Shown here piece after piece: positions 1-7,680 of a stretch of 64,000 bases of DNA. This DNA comes from an uncultured SAR324 cluster bacterium (GTDB taxonomy: Bacteria > SAR324 > NAC60-12), in assembly GCA_905182865.1 (NCBI GenBank), contig CAJJCY010000001.1:1-64000 (forward strand), written 5' to 3'. A model generated the notes under the pieces. It was given only the letters and a program-made list of their open reading frames with translations, had not been told where the DNA came from and did not search any database. Each line of letters begins with the position of its first letter. Within the stretch, counting starts at the first letter, position 1. A program made the translations under genes and the position numbers.

Positions 1-2318
1 TCCTGTAATCCTGTAATCCTGTAATCCTGTAATCCTGTAATCCTGTAATCCTGTAATCCTGTAATCCTGTAATCCTGTAATCCTGTAATCCTGTAATCCT
101 GTAATCCTGTAATCCTGTAATCCTGTAATCCTGTAATCCTGTAATCCTGTAATCCTGTAATCCTGTAATCCTGTAATCCTGTAATCCTGTAATCCTGTAA
201 TCCTGTAATCCTGTAATCCTGTAATCCTGTAATCCTGTAATCCTGTAATCCTGTAATCCTGTAATCCTGTAATCCTGTAATCCTGTAATCCTGTAATCCT
301 GTAATCCTGTAATCCTGTAATCCTGTAATCCTGTAATCCTGTAATCCTGTAATCCTGTAATCCTGTAATCCTGTAATCCTGTAATCCTGTAATCCTGTAA
401 TCCTGTAATCCTGTAATCCTGTAATCCTGTAATCCTGTAATCCTGTAATCCTGTAATCCTGTAATCCTGTAATCCTGTAATCCTGTAATCCTGTAATCCT
501 GTAATCCTGTAATCCTGTAATCCTGTAATCCTGTAATCCTGTAATCCTGTAATCCTGTAATCCTGTAATCCTGTAATCCTGTAATCCTGTAATCCTGTAA
601 TCCTGTAATCCTGTAATCCTGTAATCCTGTAATCCTGTAATCCTGTAATCCTGTAATCCTGTAATCCTGTAATCCTGTAATCCTGTAATCCTGTAATCCT
701 GTAATCCTGTAATCCTGTAATCCTGTAATCCTGTAATCCTGTAATCCTGTAATCCTGTAATCCTGTAATCCTGTAATCCTGTAATCCTGTAATCCTGTAA
801 TCCTGTAATCCTGTAATCCTGTAATCCTGTAATCCTGTAATCCTGTAATCCTGTAATCCTGTAATCCTGTAATCCTGTAATCCTGTAATCCTGTAATCCT
901 GTAATCCTGTAATCCTGTAATCCTGTAATCCTGTAATCCTGTAATCCTGTAATCCTGTAATCCTGTAATCCTGTAATCCTGTAATCCTGTAATCCTGTAA
1001 TCCTGTAATCCTGTAATCCTGTAATCCTGTAATCCTGTAATCCTGTAATCCTGTAATCCTGTAATCCTGTAATCCTGTAATCCTGTAATCCTGTAATCCT
1101 GTAATCCTGTAATCCTGTAATCCTGTAATCCTGTAATCCTGTAATCCTGTAATCCTGTAATCCTGTAATCCTGTAATCCTGTAATCCTGTAATCCTGTAA
1201 TCCTGTAATCCTGTAATCCTGTAATCCTGTAATCCTGTAATCCTGTAATCCTGTAATCCTGTAATCCTGTAATCCTGTAATCCTGTAATCCTGTAATCCT
1301 GTAATCCTGTAATCCTGTAATCCTGTAATCCTGTAATCCTGTAATCCTGTAATCCTGTAATCCTGTAATCCTGTAATCCTGTAATCCTGTAATCCTGTAA
1401 TCCTGTAATCCTGTAATCCTGTAATCCTGTAATCCTGTAATCCTGTAATCCTGTAATCCTGTAATCCTGTAATCCTGTAATCCTGTAATCCTGTAATCCT
1501 GTAATCCTGTAATCCTGTAATCCTGTAATCCTGTAATCCTGTAATCCTGTAATCCTGTAATCCTGTAATCCTGTAATCCTGTAATCCTGTAATCCTGTAA
1601 TCCTGTAATCCTGTAATCCTGTAATCCTGTAATCCTGTAATCCTGTAATCCTGTAATCCTGTAATCCTGTAATCCTGTAATCCTGTAATCCTGTAATCCT
1701 GTAATCCTGTAATCCTGTAATCCTGTAATCCTGTAATCCTGTAATCCTGTAATCCTGTAATCCTGTAATCCTGTAATCCTGTAATCCTGTAATCCTGTAA
1801 TCCTGTAATCCTGTAATCCTGTAATCCTGTAATCCTGTAATCCTGTAATCCTGTAATCCTGTAATCCTGTAATCCTGTAATCCTGTAATCCTGTAATCCT
1901 GTAATCCTGTAATCCTGTAATCCTGTAATCCTGTAATCCTGTAATCCTGTAATCCTGTAATCCTGTAATCCTGTAATCCTGTAATCCTGTAATCCTGTAA
2001 TCCTGTAATCCTGTAATCCTGTAATCCTGTAATCCTGTAATCCTGTAATCCTGTAATCCTGTAATCCTGTAATCCTGTAATCCTGTAATCCTGTAATCCT
2101 GTAATCCTGTAATCCTGTAATCCTGTAATCCTGTAATCCTGTAATCCTGTAATCCTGTAATCCTGTAATCCTGTAATCCTGTAATCCTGTAATCCTGTAA
2201 TCCTGTAATCCTGTAATCCTGTAATCCTGTAATCCTGTAATCCTGTAATCCTGTAATCCTGTAATCCTGTAATCCTGTAATCCTGTAATCCTGTAATCCT
2301 GTAATCCTGTAATCCTGT
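1..2318. repeat. Perfect 8-bp tandem array (TCCTGTAA)n
   Basis: The unit TCCTGTAA (TTACAGGA on the other strand) repeats head to tail from the first base of the window to 2318, about 290 copies, with no substitution or indel visible. It breaks down only at its right edge, where units become TCCTGTTA, ATCCTGAAAA and TCCTGTTCA before the GxxExxY gene begins at 2367. The same octamer, in diverged form, fills the spacers of the island up to 10.4 kb, so this looks like a local expansion of an island-wide element. The left end lies outside the window. The true copy number is uncertain because such an array is hard to assemble. Confidence 0.98.
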
Positions 2319-2366
2319 TAATCCTGAAAATCCTGTTCATCCTGTCAATTTTTTTAAAATGTTTTT

Positions 2367-2747
2367 ATGTTACATCAGGAACTGACTAAAACGATTATTG
2401 GGTGTGCTTATACGGTTCATAATACTCTGGGTGCAGGATTCTTGGAGAAGGTCTATGAGCAGGCTTTGATGCTGGAATTGAAGGCGTCGGGTCTTGTTGT
2501 TGAAAGCCAGGTTCCTTTGTCAGTAACATATCGTGATCATATTGTTGGTGAATACTATGCGGACTTGATTGTAGAGGATAAGGTGATATGTGAATTGAAG
2601 GCTGTGGATGTGTTGAAGAAGGCTCATGAAGTACAACTTGTCAATTATTTGGTGGCGACTGGGATTGATGTTGGCGTGCTGATAAATTTTGGAGATAGCG
2701 TAACTGTGAAAAGGAAGTATAGAGAGTATAAAAATAAGAGTGATTAA
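2367..2747 (+). CDS. GxxExxY protein, putative PD-(D/E)XK-type nuclease
   Basis: This 126-residue protein carries the family-defining GxxExxY motif (GFLEKVYE, near residues 24-31). Further on it has an acidic residue plus E-x-K core (ADLIVEDK followed by CELK, near residues 65-80) typical of the PD-(D/E)XK nuclease fold. No biochemical role is established for the family, so nuclease activity is inferred from fold motifs. The ATG at 2367 is the first possible start in this frame; no clear ribosome-binding site precedes it. The gene begins only 48 bases after the 2.3-kb octamer array. It is followed within a few bases by copies of the same octamer in the opposite orientation, so it is bracketed by inverted repeat tracts. 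Confidence 0.85.
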   Translation: MLHQELTKTIIGCAYTVHNTLGAGFLEKVYEQALMLELKASGLVVESQVPLSVTYRDHIVGEYYADLIVEDKVICELKAVDVLKKAHEVQLVNYLVATGIDVGVLINFGDSVTVKRKYREYKNKSD

Positions 2748-2922
2748 TGGACAGGATGGCAGGATTACAAGATTTACAGGATAGGGTGTTGGGCTTAGCT
2801 GGGCGCAAACAATAGACAGGATTACAGGATTGCTGGATTTACAGGATAGGATGGTTTTCTTGGGGCTTAGCTGGGCGCAAACAATAGACAGGATTACAGG
2901 ATTACAAGATTTACAGGGTTCT
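2748..2922. repeat. Diverged ACAGGATT repeat tract with GGCTTAGCTGGG motif
   Basis: Immediately after the GxxExxY stop codon come degenerate copies of ACAGGATT (variants GGCAGGATT, ACAAGATTT, ACAGGATAG). They are interleaved with two copies of a second motif, GGGCTTAGCTGGGCGCAAAC (2791-2810 and about 2863-2882). The orientation is opposite to the array at 1-2318. I see no coding capacity. Confidence 0.85.
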
Positions 2923-3013
2923 TTTCTTGCTCAAAAGACTTAATATATGAGCAATTTGAATGGATAACTGATGATTGAAACTGCTCATCATGGCGTAAGA
3001 ATGAATACAGTAG

Positions 3014-3055
3014 TTATTTTGTCACAAAAAAGATATACTTTTTGTGACAAAATAA
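3014..3055. promoter_or_regulatory. 17-bp perfect inverted repeat, putative AbiEi operator
   Basis: TTATTTTGTCACAAAAA (3014-3030) and its exact reverse complement (3039-3055) flank an 8-base spacer containing TATACT. The palindrome ends two bases before the AAGGAGA ribosome-binding site of the antitoxin-like gene. Characterised AbiEi antitoxins repress their own operon by binding inverted repeats in the promoter, so this is the likely autoregulatory operator (inference). Confidence 0.7.
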
Positions 3056-3068
3056 TAAGGAGATATAG

Positions 3069-3680
3069 TTGCAAACTATTGATAATAAGATAATATCAAG
3101 GATATATGGTAATGGGAGGGGTTTTTCATTTTCACAGAATGAATTTTCCGACCTTGGGAGTACTGATGCGGTACGTAAAAGTCTCTCCCGCTTAGAGCAG
3201 GCGGAAAAAATTCGTCGAGTTTTTCGAGGTGTTTACGATTACCCTAAATACAGCAAGCGATTGAAACAACGCTTATCACCAGATATCCCTCAAATAGCCT
3301 CCGCCTTAGCACGGAAATTTAATTGGCGAATCTCACCCACAGGGGATACTGCCCTAAATATTTTAGGACTCTCTACTCAGGTGCCAGGGCGCTATACCTA
3401 TCTGTGCGATGGTGTGAACAGAAGCTATCAAATTGGCAACCTGTCACTTGAATTCAAAAAAACAACTCTGAAAGAGATCGGGTTCAAGTATCAAGAGAGT
3501 GAATTGTTAGTGCAAGCTATTAAGGCACTGACGAAAGAACGGATTACTGATGAAATTATTCAGCAACTACACGAGAAATTAACATCAAAACAATGTACGA
3601 AAATTTTAAAAGATACCCAGTTGACAACCACCTGGATATACGAAATTATTAAAAATATCTGTAAAGAGTGCGTGAAATGA
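3069..3680 (+). CDS. AbiEi-like antitoxin / transcriptional regulator (DUF6088 family)
   Basis: The 203-residue protein resembles DUF6088, part of the type IV AbiEi antitoxin group. An N-terminal winged-helix-like segment (near residues 20-60, with KSLSRLEQAEKIRRVFRGVY) is followed by a region with the SPTGDTALNILGLSTQ stretch typical of these proteins. The start is a TTG at 3069, chosen because AAGGAGA (3057-3063) lies five bases upstream. A perfect 17-bp inverted repeat sits just before it. The gene overlaps the next one by an ATGA, an arrangement usual for antitoxin-toxin operons. Expected role: neutralise the AbiEii-type nucleotidyltransferase next door and repress the operon. Confidence 0.8.
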   Translation: MQTIDNKIISRIYGNGRGFSFSQNEFSDLGSTDAVRKSLSRLEQAEKIRRVFRGVYDYPKYSKRLKQRLSPDIPQIASALARKFNWRISPTGDTALNILGLSTQVPGRYTYLCDGVNRSYQIGNLSLEFKKTTLKEIGFKYQESELLVQAIKALTKERITDEIIQQLHEKLTSKQCTKILKDTQLTTTWIYEIIKNICKECVK

Positions 3681-4657
3681 ATCAGATTGCAGAATGGTCT
3701 TCTATAGAGCGCGAAGAAATTTTTCAAGAAGCTGGAGCCAGTTTGGGAATTAAGCCAGCTATTATTGAGAAGGACTTCTGGGTGACTTGGGTACTGAATA
3801 TTCTTTATAGCGATACGGTACTTGCAAAGCAGTTGATGTTTAAGGGGGGAACCACGCTCTCAAAAGTGTATGGCTTGATTGAACGCTTCTCAGAAGATAT
3901 CGATCTCATCCTTGACTGGCAGTGTCTGTCCGCTCAGAATCCAGAGGAACACCTTTCAAAAACAAAGGATCAAAAAATGAGCAGACAACTCAATAAACTG
4001 GCATTACAGTATATTGAGTCAAGCTTGTTAAAAAGGATTGAATCGATAGTGCAACCCATCTGTAAGGTTTCAATTGATTCGCAAGATCCCTATGTTCTTA
4101 ATCTTCATTATCCAGTCGCATTTTCAGATCGCTATCTGCGACCGGGAATACGCCTGGAAATAGGCCCGATGGCGGCATGGAACCCACACCAGAAACACTT
4201 TTTGAGCAGCTTGGCAGCAGAGGTATTTCCAGATATATTCAAACAGTCGGGTTGCTTGGTTAATGTGATTCTTGCTAAACGCACCTTTTGGGAGAAAGCC
4301 ACAATTCTTCATGCAGAGGCACACCGACCGCAGGATAAAAAACTACCTCTCCGTTATTCACGTCACTATTATGACCTGGCACAAATGGCAAAGGCACCGA
4401 TAAAAGAAGAGGCATTGGCTGATGGTGATCTACTGCAACAGGTTGTTGAATTTAAACAGCGATTTTACCCTTCAGGTTGGGCTCATTATTCGACAGCTAG
4501 AATTGGTAGTTTCAAATTGATTCCAACAACCCACGGATTGTCAGAACTATCTGAAGATTATAAGAATATGCGCCATATGATTTATGGAGATTACCCCACT
4601 TTTAAGCAAGTGATTACAACTCTAGATGATTTAGAAAAAGAAATAAATTTAAAATGA
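3677..4657 (+). CDS. AbiEii/AbiGii-type nucleotidyltransferase toxin
   Basis: This is a 326-residue nucleotidyltransferase of the AbiEii/AbiGii toxin family. The diagnostic motif KGGTTLSK followed by FSEDIDLIL (about residues 56-85) is the GG[ST]...D[ED]hDh signature of DNA-polymerase-beta-like transferases. Characterised relatives modify the CCA end of tRNAs or cause abortive infection; substrate here is inferred only. The frame is open from a GTG at 3668, but I prefer the ATG at 3677. It overlaps the antitoxin stop as ATGA and has AAGAG eight bases upstream. With 3069-3680 it forms a two-gene type IV toxin-antitoxin or phage-defence operon. Confidence 0.85.
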   Translation: MNQIAEWSSIEREEIFQEAGASLGIKPAIIEKDFWVTWVLNILYSDTVLAKQLMFKGGTTLSKVYGLIERFSEDIDLILDWQCLSAQNPEEHLSKTKDQKMSRQLNKLALQYIESSLLKRIESIVQPICKVSIDSQDPYVLNLHYPVAFSDRYLRPGIRLEIGPMAAWNPHQKHFLSSLAAEVFPDIFKQSGCLVNVILAKRTFWEKATILHAEAHRPQDKKLPLRYSRHYYDLAQMAKAPIKEEALADGDLLQQVVEFKQRFYPSGWAHYSTARIGSFKLIPTTHGLSELSEDYKNMRHMIYGDYPTFKQVITTLDDLEKEINLK

Positions 4658-4674
4658 GGCTGTGGCGAATTGTC

Positions 4675-4864
4675 TTATCCATAGGGAGTATATCAACGGT
4701 TATCCAGCAAAAATGATCATTGAGAGAGATCAGTGCTATTTGAAAATGCTAATCGTCTGCATTTTAGACAAGAAGTTTTACAGCCATTGTTGGAAAGGGG
4801 AATATTAATTGCGACTATACCAGACAAACCAACCAGCCCCAAACAGAAGTACAAAACACAATAG
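4675..4864 (+). pseudogene. Remnant of an AlbA_2/HATPase_c_4 ATP-binding protein
   Basis: Two short pieces in different frames resemble the ATPase half and the extreme C-terminus of AlbA_2-type ATP-binding (RecG-like) regulators. One is HREYINGYPAKMIIERDQ (from about 4678). The other starts FENANRLHFRQEVLQPLLER (from 4739) and runs on through a TIPDKPTSPKQKY stretch to the TAG at 4864. In intact relatives these segments are separated by well over 100 residues, so an internal deletion has occurred. No start codon or upstream domain remains. Identification rests on remembered family motifs. Confidence 0.55.
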
Positions 4865-4884
4865 TTTGTTTTAATCTAGAATTC

Positions 4885-5280
4885 TTGCAATTGGACAGGA
4901 TGGCAGGATTACAGGATTACAGGATAGGCAGGATTGGCAGGATGCGCAACAGGATGACAGGATTACAGGATTACAGGATTACAGGATGGATTGGATTACA
5001 GGATGACAGGATACAGGACAGGATTGCAGGATTACAGGATAGGCAGGATTGGCAGGATGCGCAACAGGATGACAGGATGGCAGGATTACAGGATGACAGG
5101 ATGGCAGGATGACAGGATGGCTAAGGATGGACAGGATTACAGGATGGCAGGATTTAAAGGATTAAGGGTTGGGGCTTAGCTGGGGGCTAACTATGGACAG
5201 GATTGCAGGATTTCGGGATTTACAGGATAGAGGGCTGTGGCTTAGCTGGGGGCTTAATGGACAGGATTGCAGGATTTAGG
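4885..5280. repeat. ACAGGATT-type repeat tract with GGCTTAGCTGGG motifs
   Basis: A dense run of GGATTACAGGATT-like units (4895-5165) contains a near-exact duplication: the segment reading GGATAGGCAGGATTGGCAGG recurs about 120 bases apart. It is followed by two copies of the companion motif (5172-5190 and about 5239-5256) and further TGGACAGGATTGCAGG units. Open frames here encode only low-complexity LQDYRI-like peptides and are not genes. The remaining sequence from 5281 to 5590 is unique and AT-rich, with no recognisable gene. Confidence 0.85.
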
Positions 5281-5590
5281 AGGCTCTGGCAAGTATCACG
5301 TTCGATGAGTTCCGAGTGATCAAGAAACGATACTGGGTCAACATTTCAGGGTCACTGGTTATTTTTGTGTGACAGCTGGAGAACTGACTCAGTCAATGAT
5401 TGAAGAGTCTTTCGTGTAATTTTGTCAAGAATTAGAGTGATATCTTTGAAGTAGATTAAAATCAACCGTCCTTTCAGACAGTCAAGAATAACTTTCAGTT
5501 CTAAATTGAACCCACTTTCTTATTCAGAAGGTGGTTGTTCAGTCTATGGTTATGAACGATGAAGAGGTTTGAGAAAGTCTGCGACTCAAT

Positions 5591-5619
5591 TTGACATTAA
5601 TTTATGATGGAAGTATAAT
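5591..5619 (+). promoter_or_regulatory. Consensus sigma-70 promoter of the DUF6364-PIN operon
   Basis: A full-consensus TTGACA (5591-5596) and a full-consensus TATAAT (5614-5619) are separated by exactly 17 bases, 33 bases before the antitoxin ATG. The AT-rich near-palindrome right after the -10 element (5615-5634) could be the site where the ribbon-helix-helix antitoxin binds; that part is inference. Confidence 0.85.
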
Positions 5620-5651
5620 ATAAATTATTTTATACGTCACAGGATGGAATC

Positions 5652-5885
5652 ATGCAAGCAAAACTAACATTAAGAATGGAGGAAGAATTGATTAATACAG
5701 CTAAATTATATTCAGCAAGAAGTGGGAAATCTGTTTCTAAAATTGTGGCTGATTTATTTAAATTAATTCAGGCTGATAATAGTAAAAATGCTGTTACTCA
5801 AAATGTAAGCTCATTAAAAGGCGTTATTAAAAGTGACAGTTCTGAATCTGATTACAAAGCGCATATAGAAAGCAAGCATCTATGA
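5652..5885 (+). CDS. DUF6364 family antitoxin (ribbon-helix-helix type)
   Basis: A 77-residue protein. Its N-terminal KLTLRMEEELINTAKLYSARSGKSVS pattern (beta strand, then two helices, described here in part) matches DUF6364/ribbon-helix-helix antitoxins. The C-terminal third (residues 45-77) is polar and probably disordered, as expected for the segment that wraps the toxin. It overlaps the following PIN-domain gene by ATGA. Its role is to neutralise that ribonuclease and probably to repress the shared promoter at 5591-5619. Confidence 0.8.
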   Translation: MQAKLTLRMEEELINTAKLYSARSGKSVSKIVADLFKLIQADNSKNAVTQNVSSLKGVIKSDSSESDYKAHIESKHL

Positions 5886-6307
5886 AAGTTTTGTTCGACA
5901 CAAATGTTGTGCTCGATCTACTTTTAAATCGTGATGAATTTGTAGGTGATGCCTCACTCTTGATATCAAAAGTTGATGCTGGTGAAATTGATGGATTTCT
6001 CTGTGCAACGACTATTACCACCATTCATTATTTATTAGAAAAATCATTAAATTCTTCTCAAGCAGCAATTCATACCAAAACACTTCTTAACATATTTAAT
6101 ATTGCACCAGTCTCAAGCGAAATACTTGAAAAAGCGCTAAATCCAAAGTTTGATGATTATGAAGATTCAGTGTTGCATGAAGCGGGTTTGGGAGTTGATG
6201 TCGATTCTATTGTAACCAGAGATTACACCGGTTTTAAGCATGCCGCAGTTCCAGTTTATACTCCGAAAGAGTTAATTGCTGTCTTGGCTTTAGAATTAAA
6301 GTATTAA
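5882..6307 (+). CDS. PIN-domain ribonuclease toxin (VapC-like)
   Basis: A 141-residue single-domain PIN protein. The first acidic active-site residue lies in FDTNVVLD (residues 5-12), the middle acidic cluster in FDDYEDSVLHEAG (about 96-108) and the last Asp residues in VDSIVTRDYTGF (about 113-124). This is the usual order of metal-binding carboxylates in VapC-type endoribonucleases. It starts on ATG 5882, overlapping the antitoxin stop by four bases, so the two are translationally coupled. RNA target unknown. Confidence 0.85.
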   Translation: MKVLFDTNVVLDLLLNRDEFVGDASLLISKVDAGEIDGFLCATTITTIHYLLEKSLNSSQAAIHTKTLLNIFNIAPVSSEILEKALNPKFDDYEDSVLHEAGLGVDVDSIVTRDYTGFKHAAVPVYTPKELIAVLALELKY

Positions 6308-6324
6308 TGAAGTGCTCCAAGTGA

Positions 6325-6597
6325 AGGACAGGATTGCAGGATTACAAGATTTACAGGATAGGGGGATGGTCTTAGCTGGGGGCTAAAAATGGACAGGATG
6401 GCAGGATTACAAGATTTACAGGATAGATTGTGTTGGGCTTAGCTGGGGGTTAAAAATGGACAGGATTGCAGGATTTCGGGATTAACAGGATAGGGTGTTA
6501 ATGCTTAGCTGGGCGCTAAAATTGGACAGGATTACTGGATTACTATTCAAGGCTAAACTGGGCGCTAACAATGGACAGGATTACTGGATTGCAGGAT
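6325..6597. repeat. ACAGGATT-type repeat tract with four companion motifs
   Basis: Four modules recur: a TGGACAGGATTGCAGG-type run, ATTTACAGGATAG, then CTTAGCTGGG followed by GCTAA or GTTAA (near 6371, 6438, 6497 and, diverged, 6550). The spacing is roughly 55-70 bases, so the tract reads as an imperfect long-period tandem array. No gene is visible. From 6598 to 6689 the sequence is unique, including GCGCAAAGAGAAGCG, which resembles a second dispersed motif (CTCACGCAAAG and relatives) seen elsewhere in the island. Confidence 0.8.
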
Positions 6598-6689
6598 TAA
6601 CAATTAATCTGCCTCTCGTAAAGAAGATAGAGCGCAAAGAGAAGCGAGTTAATAGAGATTAGTTTTTTGCGGATCCAAAATAAAAAGCA

Positions 6690-6732
6690 TTGTACTAATG
6701 TCAAAAAAGCATACAATGGTCAGACTGACCAT
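6690..6732 (+). promoter_or_regulatory. Promoter with overlapping 8-bp palindromic operator (Phd/YefM type)
   Basis: TTGTAC (6690-6695) and TACAAT (6712-6717) with a 16-base spacer form a plausible promoter. A perfect inverted repeat, ATGGTCAG-A-CTGACCAT (6716-6732), begins inside the -10 element and covers the expected transcription start. That is the classic position for autorepression by a Phd/YefM antitoxin. The ribosome-binding site AAGGAG follows at 6740. Confidence 0.7.
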
Positions 6733-6753
6733 ATTGAAAAAGGAGAAAAATAT

Positions 6754-6996
6754 ATGCATACATGGCAACTACAACAAGCAAAGAGTCATTTTAGTGAGGT
6801 GGTAAATTTGGTATTAACGGAAGGTGCTCAGATGGTAACTCGCAGAGGTAAAAGTGAGGTTGTGATCCTGGCAGCAAGCGAGTACCAGAAACTAACAAAA
6901 ACCGTTCCCCTAAACCAGATACTCAAACATGCTCCTCGTGGAAATGAACTAGATATTACTCGTTCTCAAGAGGGTGTCAGAAAAATAGAATTTTGA
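6754..6996 (+). CDS. Phd/YefM family antitoxin
   Basis: An 80-residue antitoxin. The N-terminal half has the Phd/YefM pattern WQLQQAKSHFSEVVNLVLTE...MVTRRGKSEVVILAASEYQKL (residues 3-48; partly shown), which dimerises and binds DNA. The C-terminal 30 residues are expected to bind the toxin. The frame is open further upstream to 6667, but I place the start at ATG 6754. It has AAGGAG eight bases upstream, the protein then begins at the family's usual point, and the palindromic operator lies just before it. It overlaps the following PIN gene by TTGA. Confidence 0.85.
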   Translation: MHTWQLQQAKSHFSEVVNLVLTEGAQMVTRRGKSEVVILAASEYQKLTKTVPLNQILKHAPRGNELDITRSQEGVRKIEF

Positions 6997-7418
6997 GCTA
7001 TCTGCTGGACACCTGTTTTCTTTCCGAGTTTGTAAAGCAAGAGCCATCCAAGTTGGTCCTGGGGTGGATGGAGCAACAAAATGAACAAAATCTCTACATA
7101 TCTTCCATAACATGGGGGGAGCTACAAAGAGGAGTTGCCAAATTACCTTTCTCTCACAGAAAAAGCGATTTAACAGTATGGCTAAATCAAATGAAAGAAA
7201 GCTTTAGCTCAAGAATCTTACCTATATCTGTCGATGTATCAGAGCAGTGGGGGTTAATGACTGCCGATTTAGAATCTCGTGGTCTAGCTATGCCATTAAT
7301 GGACTCACTGATCGCAGCAACTGCTCGCCATTATCAAATGACCTTGGTAACAAGAAATGTAAATGATTTTAAGGATACACAGCTTCAGTTAATAAATCCT
7401 TGGCAAGAGTACAAGTAA
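6993..7418 (+). CDS. PIN-domain toxin (VapC/FitB-like)
   Basis: A 141-residue type II toxin with PIN-domain carboxylates in LLDTCFLSE (residues 4-12), ITWGELQRG (about 39-47), MDSLIAATA (about 102-110) and TRNVNDF (about 119-125). The DS-LIAA-A block and TRN-DF ending are typical of the FitB/VapC group. The start is a TTG at 6993 overlapping the antitoxin's TGA; no ATG is available before the first active-site residue. Predicted activity is Mg-dependent RNA cleavage restrained by the Phd-type partner. Confidence 0.85.
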   Translation: MSYLLDTCFLSEFVKQEPSKLVLGWMEQQNEQNLYISSITWGELQRGVAKLPFSHRKSDLTVWLNQMKESFSSRILPISVDVSEQWGLMTADLESRGLAMPLMDSLIAATARHYQMTLVTRNVNDFKDTQLQLINPWQEYK

Positions 7419-7680
7419 CGGGGGTCATGTCTGCGTTTTTGGTGTTATTTGCCTCACGCAAAGGCGCTAACTATGGACGGGATTAAATATCAATTAGCAG
7501 TGATCAGTGATCAATTAGCAGTTCATGCAGGAGTGTTGTTTTTTTGAACAGGATTACAGGATTTCGGGATTTACGGGTTTGTTACAATAGTCATCCTGTT
7601 CATCCTGTTACTTTTTTGTACGCAATAATTTAAATCAAATTTACAGTGTTATATTTTAGATATTATGGTAGTATACACCC
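7419..7680. repeat. Mixed repeat spacer
   Basis: Contains a CTCACGCAAAGGCGCTAAC copy (about 7452), a direct duplication around ATCAATTAGCAGTGATCAGTG (7489-7525, quoted in part), one ACAGGATTTCGGGATTTACGGG stretch (about 7555) and, facing the other way, TCATCCTGTTCATCCTGTTAC (about 7592). The two orientations can base-pair with each other. An AT-rich promoter-like segment (7620-7672) lies before the ATPase gene. Confidence 0.65.

Noticed and set aside
1..2318. Array read as a CRISPR locus
   Set aside because: The 8-bp unit repeats without spacers and no cas genes are present.
4885..5179. Two overlapping ORFs of 75 and 62 residues
   Set aside because: They encode only the octamer repeat (LQDYRI, GRIGRM) and show no gene-like features or ribosome-binding site.
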